NCBI GenBank assembly: GCA_009731375.1
Contig: BJOX01000089.1
Location: forward strand, 1,015,264-1,068,228
Length of the DNA stretch: 52,965 bases
From: Paulinella micropora
Taxonomy: Eukaryota > Cercozoa > Imbricatea > Euglyphida
Direction of reading: 5' to 3'
Shown piece by piece: positions 18,990 to 30,100 of the stretch. The translations under genes were made by a program, and so were the position numbers. The notes beneath the pieces are model-generated. The model made no database searches. It was not told the origin of the DNA and saw nothing but the letters and a program-made list of their open reading frames with translations. How positions within the stretch are numbered: position 1 is the first letter of the stretch; every line of letters starts with the position of its first letter.

Positions 18990-19484
18990 CGAAAGACCCG
19001 TACGTTTTGTCTGCAAAGCCTGACCCAAGCCAGAGTCGCGGCGTTTCTAGTGGGAACGAAGTCCTCTGGATTGAAAACTGCTCTTCGCAACGAGTTTGAC
19101 AAGATCGACCGCGCGAGAATAACGTTGGTGCAAGTTACGGACCAGCTGGTGAAGCTGCGAGAAAAGAACATTGTCGGAAAGGGAGAGCCCGGTCAAGGTC
19201 TCTCTCTCTCTCTCTCTCTGGATTCTCCACACAATCGTACATTTTTATCTTTCTCTTTTCTAGGATGGATCGTGAATGATCCAGAGACAGGCAAAACAAT
19301 CCGATGCAACAGCAAACAAGAGTTCGACTTGGAGGTGAGGCGTTGTGTTGCAGTCGCAAGGATGATCAAAGCTGGCAAAAAATGCAAGGATTATCTCATC
19401 GCGATCGTGGCCAAGATGAAAGCTGAAAAGGAGGTATGAGAGAGAGAGAGAAAGTCACTGACAGAGAGAGAGAGAGAGAGATAG

Positions 19485-19548
<64 letters not shown>

Positions 19549-19556
19549 CAGATTCT

Positions 19557-19623
<67 letters not shown>

Positions 19624-20152
19624 GAGATATCGACTAATGTCAGAAAAAAGGAGCTTCTGATTTCGTCAACCAGGAAGTCTGTGGGTAAAGTATTAACCCG
19701 ATGCCCAGCTAAGCCGTGATGTTTGCACGGAAGGGACTGATACAGGCAATACCAAAGCTCCCTAGTACCAGGCGGGGCCAGGGCTCGTTCCATAAAGCGC
19801 CCCTTGCAGAACGAGCTCCCACCTCCATTACAGAGGGCCCAGTAAGCAGATGGAGTTTCGAGACTGTTCGACAGTCTAGTATAAACCGACAGAGCACTGT
19901 GGGTTTTATTCCGGGCTCAACAAGCGAGAAAGGGCACCCTGAGGGAACAGGATTGTGCTTCCCGTCGCTATTTCGGCATGTGACTTATAGGCGTATGGCT
20001 AGGCACACATAAGGCACCCCACCACGGGCCCAGCACACCCACACCATCCCCTAATTCTCTGTCTGTCGACAGATGGCACCCATTTCAAAAAATCAAGCCC
20101 AAGAGAGGGTCAGTGACACCTCAAGTGGCCTTGGTTCATTCCGTAGAGTAAG

Positions 20153-20204
<52 letters not shown>

Positions 20205-20233
20205 CAGATAGACAGATAGACAGAGAGAAAGAT

Positions 20234-20318
<85 letters not shown>

Positions 20319-20326
20319 TGTGTGTG

Positions 20327-20367
<41 letters not shown>

Positions 20368-22357
20368 ATGTGTCTTAATTATATTATGAATACATTTATA
20401 GGAGAAGGAGCAGGAGAAGCTCGCCCAGAAGGCCTTGAAGCGCGAGCAGGAGCTTGAGATGATAANNNNNNNNNNNNNNNNNNNNNNNNNNNNNNNNNNN
20501 NNNNNNNNNNNNNNNNNNNNNNNNNNNNNNNNNNNNNNNNNNNNNNNNNNNNNNNNNNNNNNNNNNNNNNNNNNNNNNNNNNNNNNNNNNNNNNNNNNNN
20601 NNNNNNNNNNNNNNNNNNNNNNNNNNNNNNNNNNNNNNNNNNNNNNNNNNNNNNNNNNNNNNNNNNNNNNNNNNNNNNNNNNNNNNNNNNNNNNNNNNNN
20701 NNNNNNNNNNNNNNNNNNNNNNNNNNNNNNNNNNNNNNNNNNNNNNNNNNNNNNNNNATTTTTTGGATTATATTAATTATTTATTAATGTCAATGTTACT
20801 AATTGTGAGCAGGAGAGCGACAGACTCGTGGCGAGGTTCGGCCCTGCCGCCCGACAATCTGCAAAGAAAGAAAAGAAGAGATGTTACTTCCTGGATCAAG
20901 TTGAAGCAATATCTGCGCTACCAGAAGCAATCCCGAAGCGAAAGCAACGGCGGTTGAAGAATCTTACGCATCCAGGGATTAAAAAAGTGTTGGGACCTTT
21001 AGCAGCAGCTATCACCGGAGCTGATCCAAGTCCTCCTCCACTCGAGCTTGGCAAAGTGGGCACGCAGAAAAGAGCACTGGAGGTGGTAAAAATATTAACA
21101 TCTGACTCCGATGACGAAGCACACAAGAAGCGCACGAAAAAAGCCAAGAAAGAACCAAGCGCCAAAGTGGAGCAGCCTGAAGATTGTTTGTTCTCTCCAT
21201 TCCAAGTGAACCTGCCTGCAGACATCAAGGAGAAGGAGTCACTGTGGTCTTGCGAAGTGTGTACTTTCAACGAAAATAGCGAGAATTTCCTTGCTTGTAA
21301 AATCTGCGGGAACCCACGCTTCTCTGACGAAACAGATTGCTCCGTTAAGGTAGAGGAGCAACTTTTCCTTTCTTTCAGCGACGATGACAGCGACTACAAC
21401 CCTGCAGCTGACAGCGGCAAGAAGTCATGCCTAAATTCAGCGTCGCTTTCTTTCAGCGACGACGACAGCGACTACAACCCTGCAGCTGACAGCGGCAAAA
21501 AGTCATGCCTAAATTCAGCGTCGCTTTCTTTCAGCGACGACGACAGCGACTACAACCGTGATAACGACAAGAAGTCTTCACTTCGCAGCGCAAGCAAACC
21601 AGACGAGAAGTCTTCACTTCCGATTGAGAATTCGAAATCAGTATTACGTTTCGAGAAAGGCAGCGACAGCAACTCTGACAATGCCAGCAGCAAAGGTCCC
21701 AGCCACGAACTCGGACAATCAACGGATAACGACTCGGACAGACAGCGCAGTGACAACCAGAAAAAACTCATGTGGAAGCTCATCGGAGGAACAGGAGAAA
21801 TAAGTGAAGCTGAGGCAACAAAGTTTGCTGAGCACATTACCGTCAACGACGCTGCAAAATATAAGGGCGGAACAAAGGAAATCAACAAATTGCTCAACTC
21901 GTTGGATTTACCTGCTTTGGATTGCATGGCCTCATTCAACATGTCGGGGTATGGTTCAACTTGGCGCTCAGTTCCAGCTGGCCTTGGCAGAGTCGTCGGT
22001 ATCAAACTAACAATTCTGTTCAATGATGTCAAGGCAAAAAGTAAAGTTCTTTGGCACGTTTACGGGGTCAAAGATGCAAGCCAGAAAAACGCTGCCGAAA
22101 AGGAATGGGTCAAGATGAAGTTCGAGCCTTCGTGGGTTTTGAAGCAGGGAATTGAAGAAACGGAGGAGCTACCATATAAAAAAATTACGAAGGAAAACAA
22201 CGACAACAGATACGAAGCATACGTTGTGGGGGTCGACGCTGAAGATTGTCTGATCGACACTTTTCATTTGGAAAACGACATGATCTCCACTGCAGATCAG
22301 CAACAACTTCTGAATGAGTTGAAGGCACGGGCAGTTAAGGCCCCCCGCACGAAGTGA
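18990..22357 (+). CDS. NZF/RanBP2-type zinc-finger protein, transposon passenger (5' end missing)
   Basis: Exons: 18990-19197 (after TTTACTGTAG), 19264-19433, 20402 to at least 20465 (runs into an N gap), 20813-22357 (stop TGA). Introns are GT-AG and phases match. Product in order: a basic N-terminal part; a charged, probably coiled-coil stretch ([20 protein letters not shown]); a basic patch ([12 protein letters not shown]) that may be a nuclear signal; a zinc finger WSCEVCTF...[11 protein letters not shown] (C-x2-C-x11-C-x2-C); 26-residue acidic repeats ([19 protein letters not shown]) present 2.5 times; and a ~200-residue C-terminal part ([38 protein letters not shown]) that I do not recognise. 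The Thr-Phe after the second Cys is the ubiquitin-binding signature of NZF fingers. No in-frame ATG occurs in the first exon, so an upstream exon is missing. Intron 2 holds a 530-bp repeat. Being transposon cargo is inference; it could be a host gene. Confidence 0.7.
19625..20152 (-). mobile_element. R530 repeat, copy A
   Basis: A ~530-bp element between (GATA)n arrays in an intron of the zinc-finger gene. Its reverse complement is nearly identical to 48356-48896. It contains hairpin motifs (GACTGTCGAACAGTC) and an apparent 98-codon frame that is unchanged in copy B. No known family is recognised; no promoter boxes or transposase. Confidence 0.8.
20150..20367. repeat. (GATA)n, (GT)n, (GA)n tract
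   Basis: GATA/GACA repeats, then TG and GA repeats, lead up to the acceptor of the exon starting at 20402. Confidence 0.95.
21361..21560 (+). repeat. 78-bp coding minisatellite, 2.5 units
   Basis: In-frame tandem repeat inside the last exon of the zinc-finger gene, with unit starts near 21368, 21446 and 21524. Units differ by single bases (GATGAC/GACGAC, AAG/AAA). Each unit carries CTTTCTTTCAG, which resembles a 3' splice site. Confidence 0.9.
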
Positions 22358-22714
22358 AACTTGGTCGTAAGCTGATCTGAAACAGTAGCTATAGTCTAAA
22401 CTAAATAGTCTAGACTAACCAGTGAGTAATCAGCCTGCCTCTATGGCTTGTATGGGTGGCTAATATAATATTGTATTCAAACAGTAATTGCGTAAATTGT
22501 AATTTTATTAAACACTAGTGACATAATTTGAGTTCGATTCTATTTTATTATTACGTGGTACTAATAATTATTAATCAATATTAATTATACTATTAATATT
22601 AATATGATTTAAAATACTGTAATAGTTTGAACGCCAACAAAAAATGAAGATGATTGTTAATAATAATATTAATATTAATATTAATATTATACAAAATCAG
22701 AATTCTGGCAGCCA
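22358..22714. other. 3' flank of the zinc-finger gene inside the transposon
   Basis: AT-rich DNA with ATTAAA at 22507 as a possible poly(A) signal and TATTAA-rich runs at 22560-22690. No gene seen. Confidence 0.6.
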
Positions 22715-22835
22715 AAAAATGAAAATTAACACAAAACTTAAATTTTCACCAAAAATGAATTTTTCATTCAAAACCAAGATTTCAACCAAAACCAAAAAAC
22801 TCATCATTTTTTTTTGTCTTGAATGTCGTCAGCAA
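22715..22835 (-). repeat. Right terminal inverted repeat of the transposon
   Basis: It ends CTTGAATGTCGTCAGCAA followed by TA. The reverse complement matches 15803-15930 in the blocks described there. Confidence 0.75.
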
Positions 22836-23014
22836 TAATATTTTGATATTGAACTTCAATGTGGCAAAAGGATTTTATTAATATATGAAATTTAGTCAGT
22901 GGAAGACGTTCAAAACTGACCTCAAGAAGCCGGCCCCAACATTTTTGAGCTTGAAGTTTCACGATTGCCTAGGAAATTCTACGGGTTTTTTGGTTGAGCT
23001 GGGGAAATAACCAT

Positions 23015-23393
23015 TGGACAATTAAATAGACCCTTCCTCCTCAACTACGTCCGTCTTGCTATCTGGTACATTAGCATTACTAGTTACGGTTAGTAGTATG
23101 ATTAGTTATTAATACAGTCATTTAGAGTATCTTTTCTGGTACTGGTTGCACTAGCTTTTAACCATTACCATTATTGCCCATATCAGGCCCGGGCCGTTTC
23201 GTGAGTCATTTTCTAGAGGTACATCTTTTGTAGAGGTACATCTTTTGTGTGACCGGCGTCGTCAGTTAGACTCGTGACTGGCGGGAATTGTTCAGTATTG
23301 TTAAATTCTTTTGCGTGGGAAGCAGTTGGCCGGTGGGAGGGGGACGCCCCGAGTTCCGGTCGCGTTTGGAAAAGTCGCAAGGGTTTTCTTCCA
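23015..23393 (+). repeat. 5' LTR
   Basis: Starts TGGACAATTAA and ends TTTTCTTCCA; about 379 bp. Relative to the 3' LTR it has small duplications: GAGGTACATCTTTTGT twice, GGCC(CGGGCC), GACT(CGTGACT). Confidence 0.93.
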
Positions 23394-23872
23394 ACTGGTT
23401 ATCGAGCCTTGGAGCGTGATCTGTGCAACGGATCGCAGAGGAGAACCTTCGTTAAAGTGGTGAGGGGTCCACCTTAAGTGACACCATTACAGGAAAGTGC
23501 GCATTTTCGATTGTGTGGCTACAGCTAATCACTGTAGACACTACCCACGTCCTGCTCTGCTGGTGTGCAGTGCAAGGCAAGGTGGGGCCCGGGACAGGAC
23601 AGAGAGACAGGGGGGTTACACCGAAGCGTATAGGTAGGACGGTAATGCGGGAGGGGTGAGGTCGTGAGCTCTGAAGAACCGTGCATTGGGCACAAGGGGA
23701 GGAGCGAAAGGTAAGTGTTTAGGTGGTTGTACAAAAACAACTACAAACCTAGGTAGGTTGAAAAACTGATTTTGCAGGTAGAGCTGCTAGTAGGTGGAAA
23801 GCTATCATAGGTGGTAGCTGAGGTAGCCTCAGTGTAGTTTAAGCAATAGAGTCAGTGGTAACACACGTGATT

Positions 23873-23906
<34 letters not shown>

Positions 23907-24146
23907 AAGGGTGGTGTGGACAAGCAAAACACTATTCTGTGTAGTGTGTGTGTGAGTCTGCTCGTGGCCTCTGTTGTGTCTCTGTGTGGGAGTGTGTGTG
24001 GTTGCTTGCCTGTGTCTGTGCCGTCAGAACAGCGTAAGCATAGCGTGACCCTATCTCTATTTGGCAAGTAGAGAGCATAGCTGTGTGCTGTGTGTAAGTG
24101 TGTGTGTGTGGAGCGTGTGTCTGTTCGAGACTGACGGTGGTTGGAA
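23394..24146 (+). other. Leader of the copia element
   Basis: A 750-nt untranslated leader that includes (GA)n at 23875-23904 and GT-rich repeats to 24130. No long sense frame is present before the gag ATG at 24147. Confidence 0.7.
23396..23413 (+). other. Primer-binding site
   Basis: TGGTTATCGAGCCTTGG lies two bases after the LTR. It resembles the TGGTATCAGAGC initiator-Met tRNA site common in copia elements, with one inserted T and one base missing. The tRNA is not certain. Confidence 0.6.
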
Positions 24147-27100
24147 ATGACTACTAGTAAGACAGACAATAAGATTACGTTCACCGGCAAAGAGGCATGG
24201 ATCCTATTGCATAGGCAGGTAGTGCAAAGCTGTAATGCTAAGGCCCCTAAGGAAGTGCTGCAGGGTGCTGACGCCCACAAACAATATGTACATCGCGAAA
24301 ACGTATTAGGGATACAGCTTAAGGGTAGGGAGGTGCCCCCCATTATACTAGCTTGGGAAGAGGTAGCAGAGTGGAACGATTGGGCTGACTTGGACGAAGA
24401 AGTAGTAAAGGAATACTTCGAGGACAAAGCCAAGGGTTCTACTCGCCTGTGGCCTATGCCCAACCCCTGGGCCAAACCGGAAGCGTCAAACCTCGAGGAG
24501 GCGTTAGGGGTAGAGGAAGGACAGAAAACCCCAGTCAAGCGTTACAAACCGGTCTTTGGCAGTCCGAAGGATAAACCAACCACTGAGACTGAAGAAGGAA
24601 AGGAGGAGGAAGAGGAAGATAAAGACCGGCACACCTCTGACCTCTACTCTAGTGGGTATGCTAGCACTGACAAACCTAGGCTGTCAACTGGCAAGGGCTC
24701 AGACTTAGAGGGCGACAGCAAGAGTGGGGCCTCCCGAGGACAGACGGCCCCCTCTAAGGTCAAAACCCCACTAGGGGGTGCTGATCGTGCTGGCGCACTG
24801 ACACGACAGGTGGTGGCCTATGACGCTAGTGTACTTGCTGAGATGAGCAAGCAAAAGGAGAAGGTGTTCAATATTATCTATGACATGCTCGGTGGTGAGG
24901 CGAGGAGTAGTGCGTGACTTAGCTGATCCGGAGAAACTGACCTTTGGCCAAAACCCTAAAGCACTGTGGGACCGACTGCTAGCCCGGTACAAGAAAGCTG
25001 ACCCCTCTGACGTTCAGGACAAGGTACTTCCTCTTTACGAGTAAGCAACAGTACGTCGGTCAGTGTGTAGACTTGAACGCTAGGAGAGACTGGTTGGCCG
25101 ACTCTGGCCAAGCCCCAACCGATAACCGGATGCAACAAATAGTGAAGGACGCGTTAGTGGGCCCAAAGCAATCTGACTCTAGGGTGAAGAAAGCTTGGCA
25201 AGTCTGGGTTGAAATGGCTGAACTGAATCGTAAGCAGTTCAAGTGGGACTTCGCCTCCTGGTGGAAGTTCGTGCAAGATCGTGCCCTTGAGCTAGACAAG
25301 AAGTTTGACCGGGCCAAATTGACTAGCTCCACGGAGAAAGGTTTGGCAGCTCGCAAGGCCGGGAAAGGGAAACCCAAGGACGAGTTCAGCAAGGAAGGCA
25401 AATGCACTCGTGGGGCCTCCTGCCGCTACCTCCATGTTGGAGGGAAGGTGAGAGAGGGTGTTTCTTGTGGGACAAACAGGGGGAGTGTAGATGGGCCGAC
25501 AAATGTAGGTTTGAGCATGACCCCACTAAAGCCAAGAAGACCCCTCCCAAACCGGCAGACACCCCCAAGGGGGAGAAAAGCAAGAAGAGCGAGAAGAGCA
25601 AGGGGCCAAAGTGTTTTAACTGCTTTGAAAAGGGACACATCGCCGGTAAGTGCAGCAAGAAGTGCCGGTTGTGCGGGGGCAAGCACAAGTTGAGCAAGTG
25701 CCCGGACAAAGGCCGAAAGGAGAAGGGGGAGGCAGCAAAGGGCTCTAACGTGGGTAGTGATAGCGACGACTCCGAGGATGAGGAGCCGGGTGTCGCCTTA
25801 GCCCAGATGGTGAAGTTCCTAACCGGCAAGTCGAAAGACAAAGCCCTCATGGCTAAACCCGGGGGTGCAAACCTTCCTGAAACGATTGTACCCCCGGAAG
25901 ACGAGAACAGTCTTGAGATCTTGCTTGAGGATGATGCCGACATAGATAAGATGAATGAGGGGCGGTGCCATGGAGTGGCGGAAGGAAAGCGCCGGTGCGT
26001 AGCCCGGTTGAAGGACCTGGAATCTCCCTTGAACAGCCTTAGGATTAAGGCAGCCACTCTCATCGATAGCAACTATTTGTTGAGCATCAGTACCAGCGAG
26101 CCAAGCAAGAGAGAGAAAATGCCTTGCGCCGGTGGGCAGCCGACATAGCTCGAAGGGATCATCTAGCTCTAATGTGCGAGATGGGAGAACGGGGGTTAGA
26201 AGCCCAAATCAAAAGTGGGAGTCATCCCCTAATGGTTGAGGCTATAGTGAGACACGAAGCCGCGAAGCGGGGTATCCCGTGGAACCGGTCCCTCTTGCGC
26301 ATCATCCACTATGCAAAGCCCCGTGAACCCGGACAGTTTACCGAGTGGGTCATTAGCCGACAACCGCTAACATGGGAAGCGTCGAGTGTACCCTCATGGC
26401 GGAAGGTGTACCGCCAACATGAACCTCAGGCCGGTGCCCAAGCGAAGCATATGTACTTCAGAGGTGGGGTATCCCCCTCTCGTGGGGAAGTTTTGCCCCC
26501 GCCCGTAGCATCGGTGCCGGTACGCGCCCAAGAGGTGAAGGGGTACTCCCCTCCGTCCGGTAGCACCCAACCCCCGTGGAGAGAGTAAGGGTAGACCTAG
26601 CGGGGCGAGCGGGCCGTCAGCGGTACCTGCCCCGAAGGTTGAGATTGGTTCAAAGGCCGAGCCGGCTGAGGCTGGTAGTGGTATCATCAGCCAAAACCTG
26701 AAATCTTTACTCAAAGCAAAAAGGGAAATGTACATGGGGTGAAGGTGAGGCCCGGCCCGGAGGACTACCAACCCGATGGTCTGGCGGACGTGCAAGATGA
26801 GCCCCCGGAGATGCAGCCCGATGCTGATCCTTCCGGAATCCGACGGGGAGGGGGAGCGTGAAGGTGAAGAGTCCCCGGCTAGAGATGGGGGCGTGGGTAG
26901 AGCTCCGATAAGGGAGCCGTCCCCATAGGCCCCGACCCTAGTGCTGATGCAGACCCCGGTGGTGGGGATGCTACCGCCGGGACCGATAGCAATCCGGTGA
27001 CTACGCCCTCCACCAGCCCATTGCAATAGGCGTAGGTCCGTGGGCGCTCGTGCGTTTGGCTTCCTTGAGACGGTCCGAGCCTTCGTGAGTGGGATGCCCT

Positions 27101-30100
27101 GGTTTGCGTCCCATGCTAAGACGGTACCCCTTGCAGACCGAAAGGTGACTTCCCTGTTACCCCCTACTACTAGTACCGGTCCGTCTACGGCCTCCTCAAC
27201 CTTAGCTGAGCCTGATAGTCCTACCCGACTAGGTACCGGAGAGCGAGAGAGTCGACTCCGAGCCGTGGCAGAGCAGCAAGAGGAGATGCGCCGGTTACAT
27301 CGTCCGGCGTTGAGCGGTGAGGAAGAAAAAGATGAAGCTGACTTCCGGGACAGGTGGGGAGAGTCGACTAGGCTGTTGTACGACTGGGCGCAGGGGAGTG
27401 AGTATCCCATGAACAAGCCTAGGTGGCCGAGACATTGGGCCGTAGAAGGAGCAGCAGCAAATAGTGCCGCCGGGTTTCAACCTCGTACTAAGCCGTTCAG
27501 AGTCCGAGAAAGGGTGGTGGGTGAGAGCGTACTAGAGAAGGAATATGCAATTTTGCCGGAAGCTGAGGGAGAAGCTGACCCGGTTGACGACCTAGTTAGT
27601 TTCATGACCGAACGCGGATGGATGGCTAAGGGTATCCGGCTAGCAGAACAGGCCCTCTTAGGACGGAGTGCGGACAAAGACCCCATGTTCGATTCGGGTA
27701 GCTACGTTGCAATTTGTGCCGGCCGGAGCTGAACAACGTTTGTTCAACATTCAGCGAGGGATGAAACGGGTAGACAAGGTCAACGGGGAGACCACCGTGA
27801 CTAAGAAGGGCTCGTTAGACATGACGACCGTGAACGGAAAGGGGGAAAAGAACAGGTTACATCTAGGCAGTGTGTGGGTTAGCCCCAACATAGATGAAAC
27901 CTTAGTCTCCGGTCCTCAGTTAGCCAAGGAAGGGTACAGTGTAGTTCTCAATAAGAAGGGAGAGGGTTATATCACCAAGGCCCGGATACCGGACATTTCC
28001 CCTGAGCTTAAGGCCGGGGTCCTTTACCTCGACGCCAAGGACAAGGTGTGGCGTTTTGTGACGTCCACCAACCAAGAGCTGGCTGCAGATAAGGTTGAGG
28101 CTAGAGCTTTCTTTGGGAAGGAGATGGCTAAGGTCACGGAGTTGACTAGTGAACAACTTCATCAGAAGTTGGGAGGGCCCGGAAGCAGTATGCAGCGCCT
28201 CATCAGTGAAGCGTACGGGATCAAGATAGTGGGTGACAAAACCCATGAGCAAGCGGTAAAAGAGTGTAAGGAGTGTCCGCCGCAAAAGGGGGAAAAGTGA
28301 ACCACCCGGCAAGCAACTAGTTGACACAGGTAGCGGAGTTTGAAGCCGTGGCGTTCGACAAGTCCGGGTGCCTACGCAAACCCCTCTACGGTGGGTTTTG
28401 GTACGGCATGGTGGGAATCGAGGCTAACACCGGGTATGCGTTTGGCCTCCTTCTAAAGGATGGCACCGCGGCACCACAAGTGCGTTTCATGCGGGAATGC
28501 ATCAACTTCCTTGAGACGCAAAGCGGCAAGAAGGTGAAGGAAGTCCGGGTAGATGGTGAGCATATCTCAGCTGACTTCAAGGAGCTGGTCCGGGACACGG
28601 GAGTGAGGAAGAGGAACACCCTCAACGAACACAACAAGAACGCCTATGCCGAAGTGTCCCAACGTGACTTTTGGCGCAAAGCGCGCCATAACCTGGTTAA
28701 GGCTCAGCTACCCTATGAGCTCTTGGGATATGCGTGGCAGCACGCTATCCTCTTGCACAACCTTTCACCAAAACGATCCGGTGGTGAGGTCCGGATGTTT
28801 GAGCTTATGCCCCGTGAAAGGAAGGTAAATTGGATAGCTTACCTTCATCCTTTTGGGTGCCTATGCCACATGGTCATCGAGGGCAGGTTAGGACATGATG
28901 GCCGCCTGGTTAGGGCTGAGTTTGGAGTACTCCGCACACTTGATCGGATTATCCTGTGTGAAGTTAGAGTGTTCCCATGGCGGTCGGAAACGTCAAGAAC
29001 TTTGACGACAACCAGCCGGCTGCAACCCCTCTGGGAGAAGAAGGGCCTGAGCTTGGAGCGGTTCAAGGGAGACCCGTTAGTGGAAGACGCCGACCTTGAG
29101 CAGCTGTTTGTCCCAAAGCCCCGGGTGGGGGTGACCGATCCCGGTGGAGGGAAGAAGGCCCCGGATCAGGGGGAGCTTGACAGCTCCGATTCCGACGGCG
29201 AAGTGGAGGAAGCGACCTCTGAACAGGAAGCAGTGAAAGCCGAGAAAGAGGCCCCCGATCCCGACCCGGAAACAATAGGGGAGTTGAAGGGAAGGTGGGT
29301 TGAGACCCCAGCCACTCAGTGGGGCTGGGTTTGGGCCAAGAAGACCTATGGGGTGGGTTTCCGGGACAAGGTCCGACGAGGCCAGGTGCAAGACGTGAGC
29401 GAACCCATATGGGTTAAGAAGCAGAAGAAGAACGGACCAGCCCACTGGGTAAAGTTTGAAGATGACGACTCCTCAGACCGTATGTTGGACTCGGAGATCG
29501 TCAAGTACCTTGCCGACGGTCCGGAGACCGCCCATGCCGCCACGTTCACTAGGCCGGTGAGTGAGAAGCAAGCCGACGAGCTAGGGTACTGGGACGACGC
29601 CCGAGCCGAGGAGATGGCTACGCTCTGGGAGAAAGGTTGCTTCCGGAGAGTCCGAGCCGACTTAGTAGACAAGAGACATTTGTGAAGGCCGGTTCGTTGA
29701 TGCCACCAAAGAGGCAGGGGGGGAGATCCTGAAGTTCAAAAGCCGATGGACGGCCAAGGGATTTTCCATGATACAGGGATGGCATTTTGGGAAACGTGAC
29801 TTCTCAACCCCGTGCGCTCTTACCATCTTGATGCTTTTCGCCCTAACGGTGTTCTTTGGCTTAGTCTTGTCAAAGTGGGACGTTGGCACCGCGTACACAG
29901 AGGCGTCTGCAGCTGAGCAGGGGTATCGCCCCAGTTACATCGTACCACCGTTTGGTTTAGAAGAGCCGGGGCATGCGTGGGAAATGCTTAAAGCCCTCTA
30001 TGGCAGACCGGATGCGGGCCGCAAATGGTGGCGGTACAAGCTAGTCCCGTTCTTAGAAGGTTTGGGCTTTAAGGCTCATGTCGCTTTTCCTTGCTTCTCT

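Noticed and set aside
19716-20012. 98-codon frame conserved between R530 copies A and B
   Set aside because: Identity follows from near-identical DNA of a recent repeat; copy C breaks the frame and no motif is seen, so I do not call it a gene.
23600-24146. A gene in the copia leader
   Set aside because: Frames on both strands are short and repeat-driven; the position fits an untranslated leader between primer site and gag.
26394-27416. 340-codon open frame on the minus strand
   Set aside because: It is antisense to the copia linker region, has Ser/Pro/Arg-rich composition typical of a shadow frame, and shows no domain.
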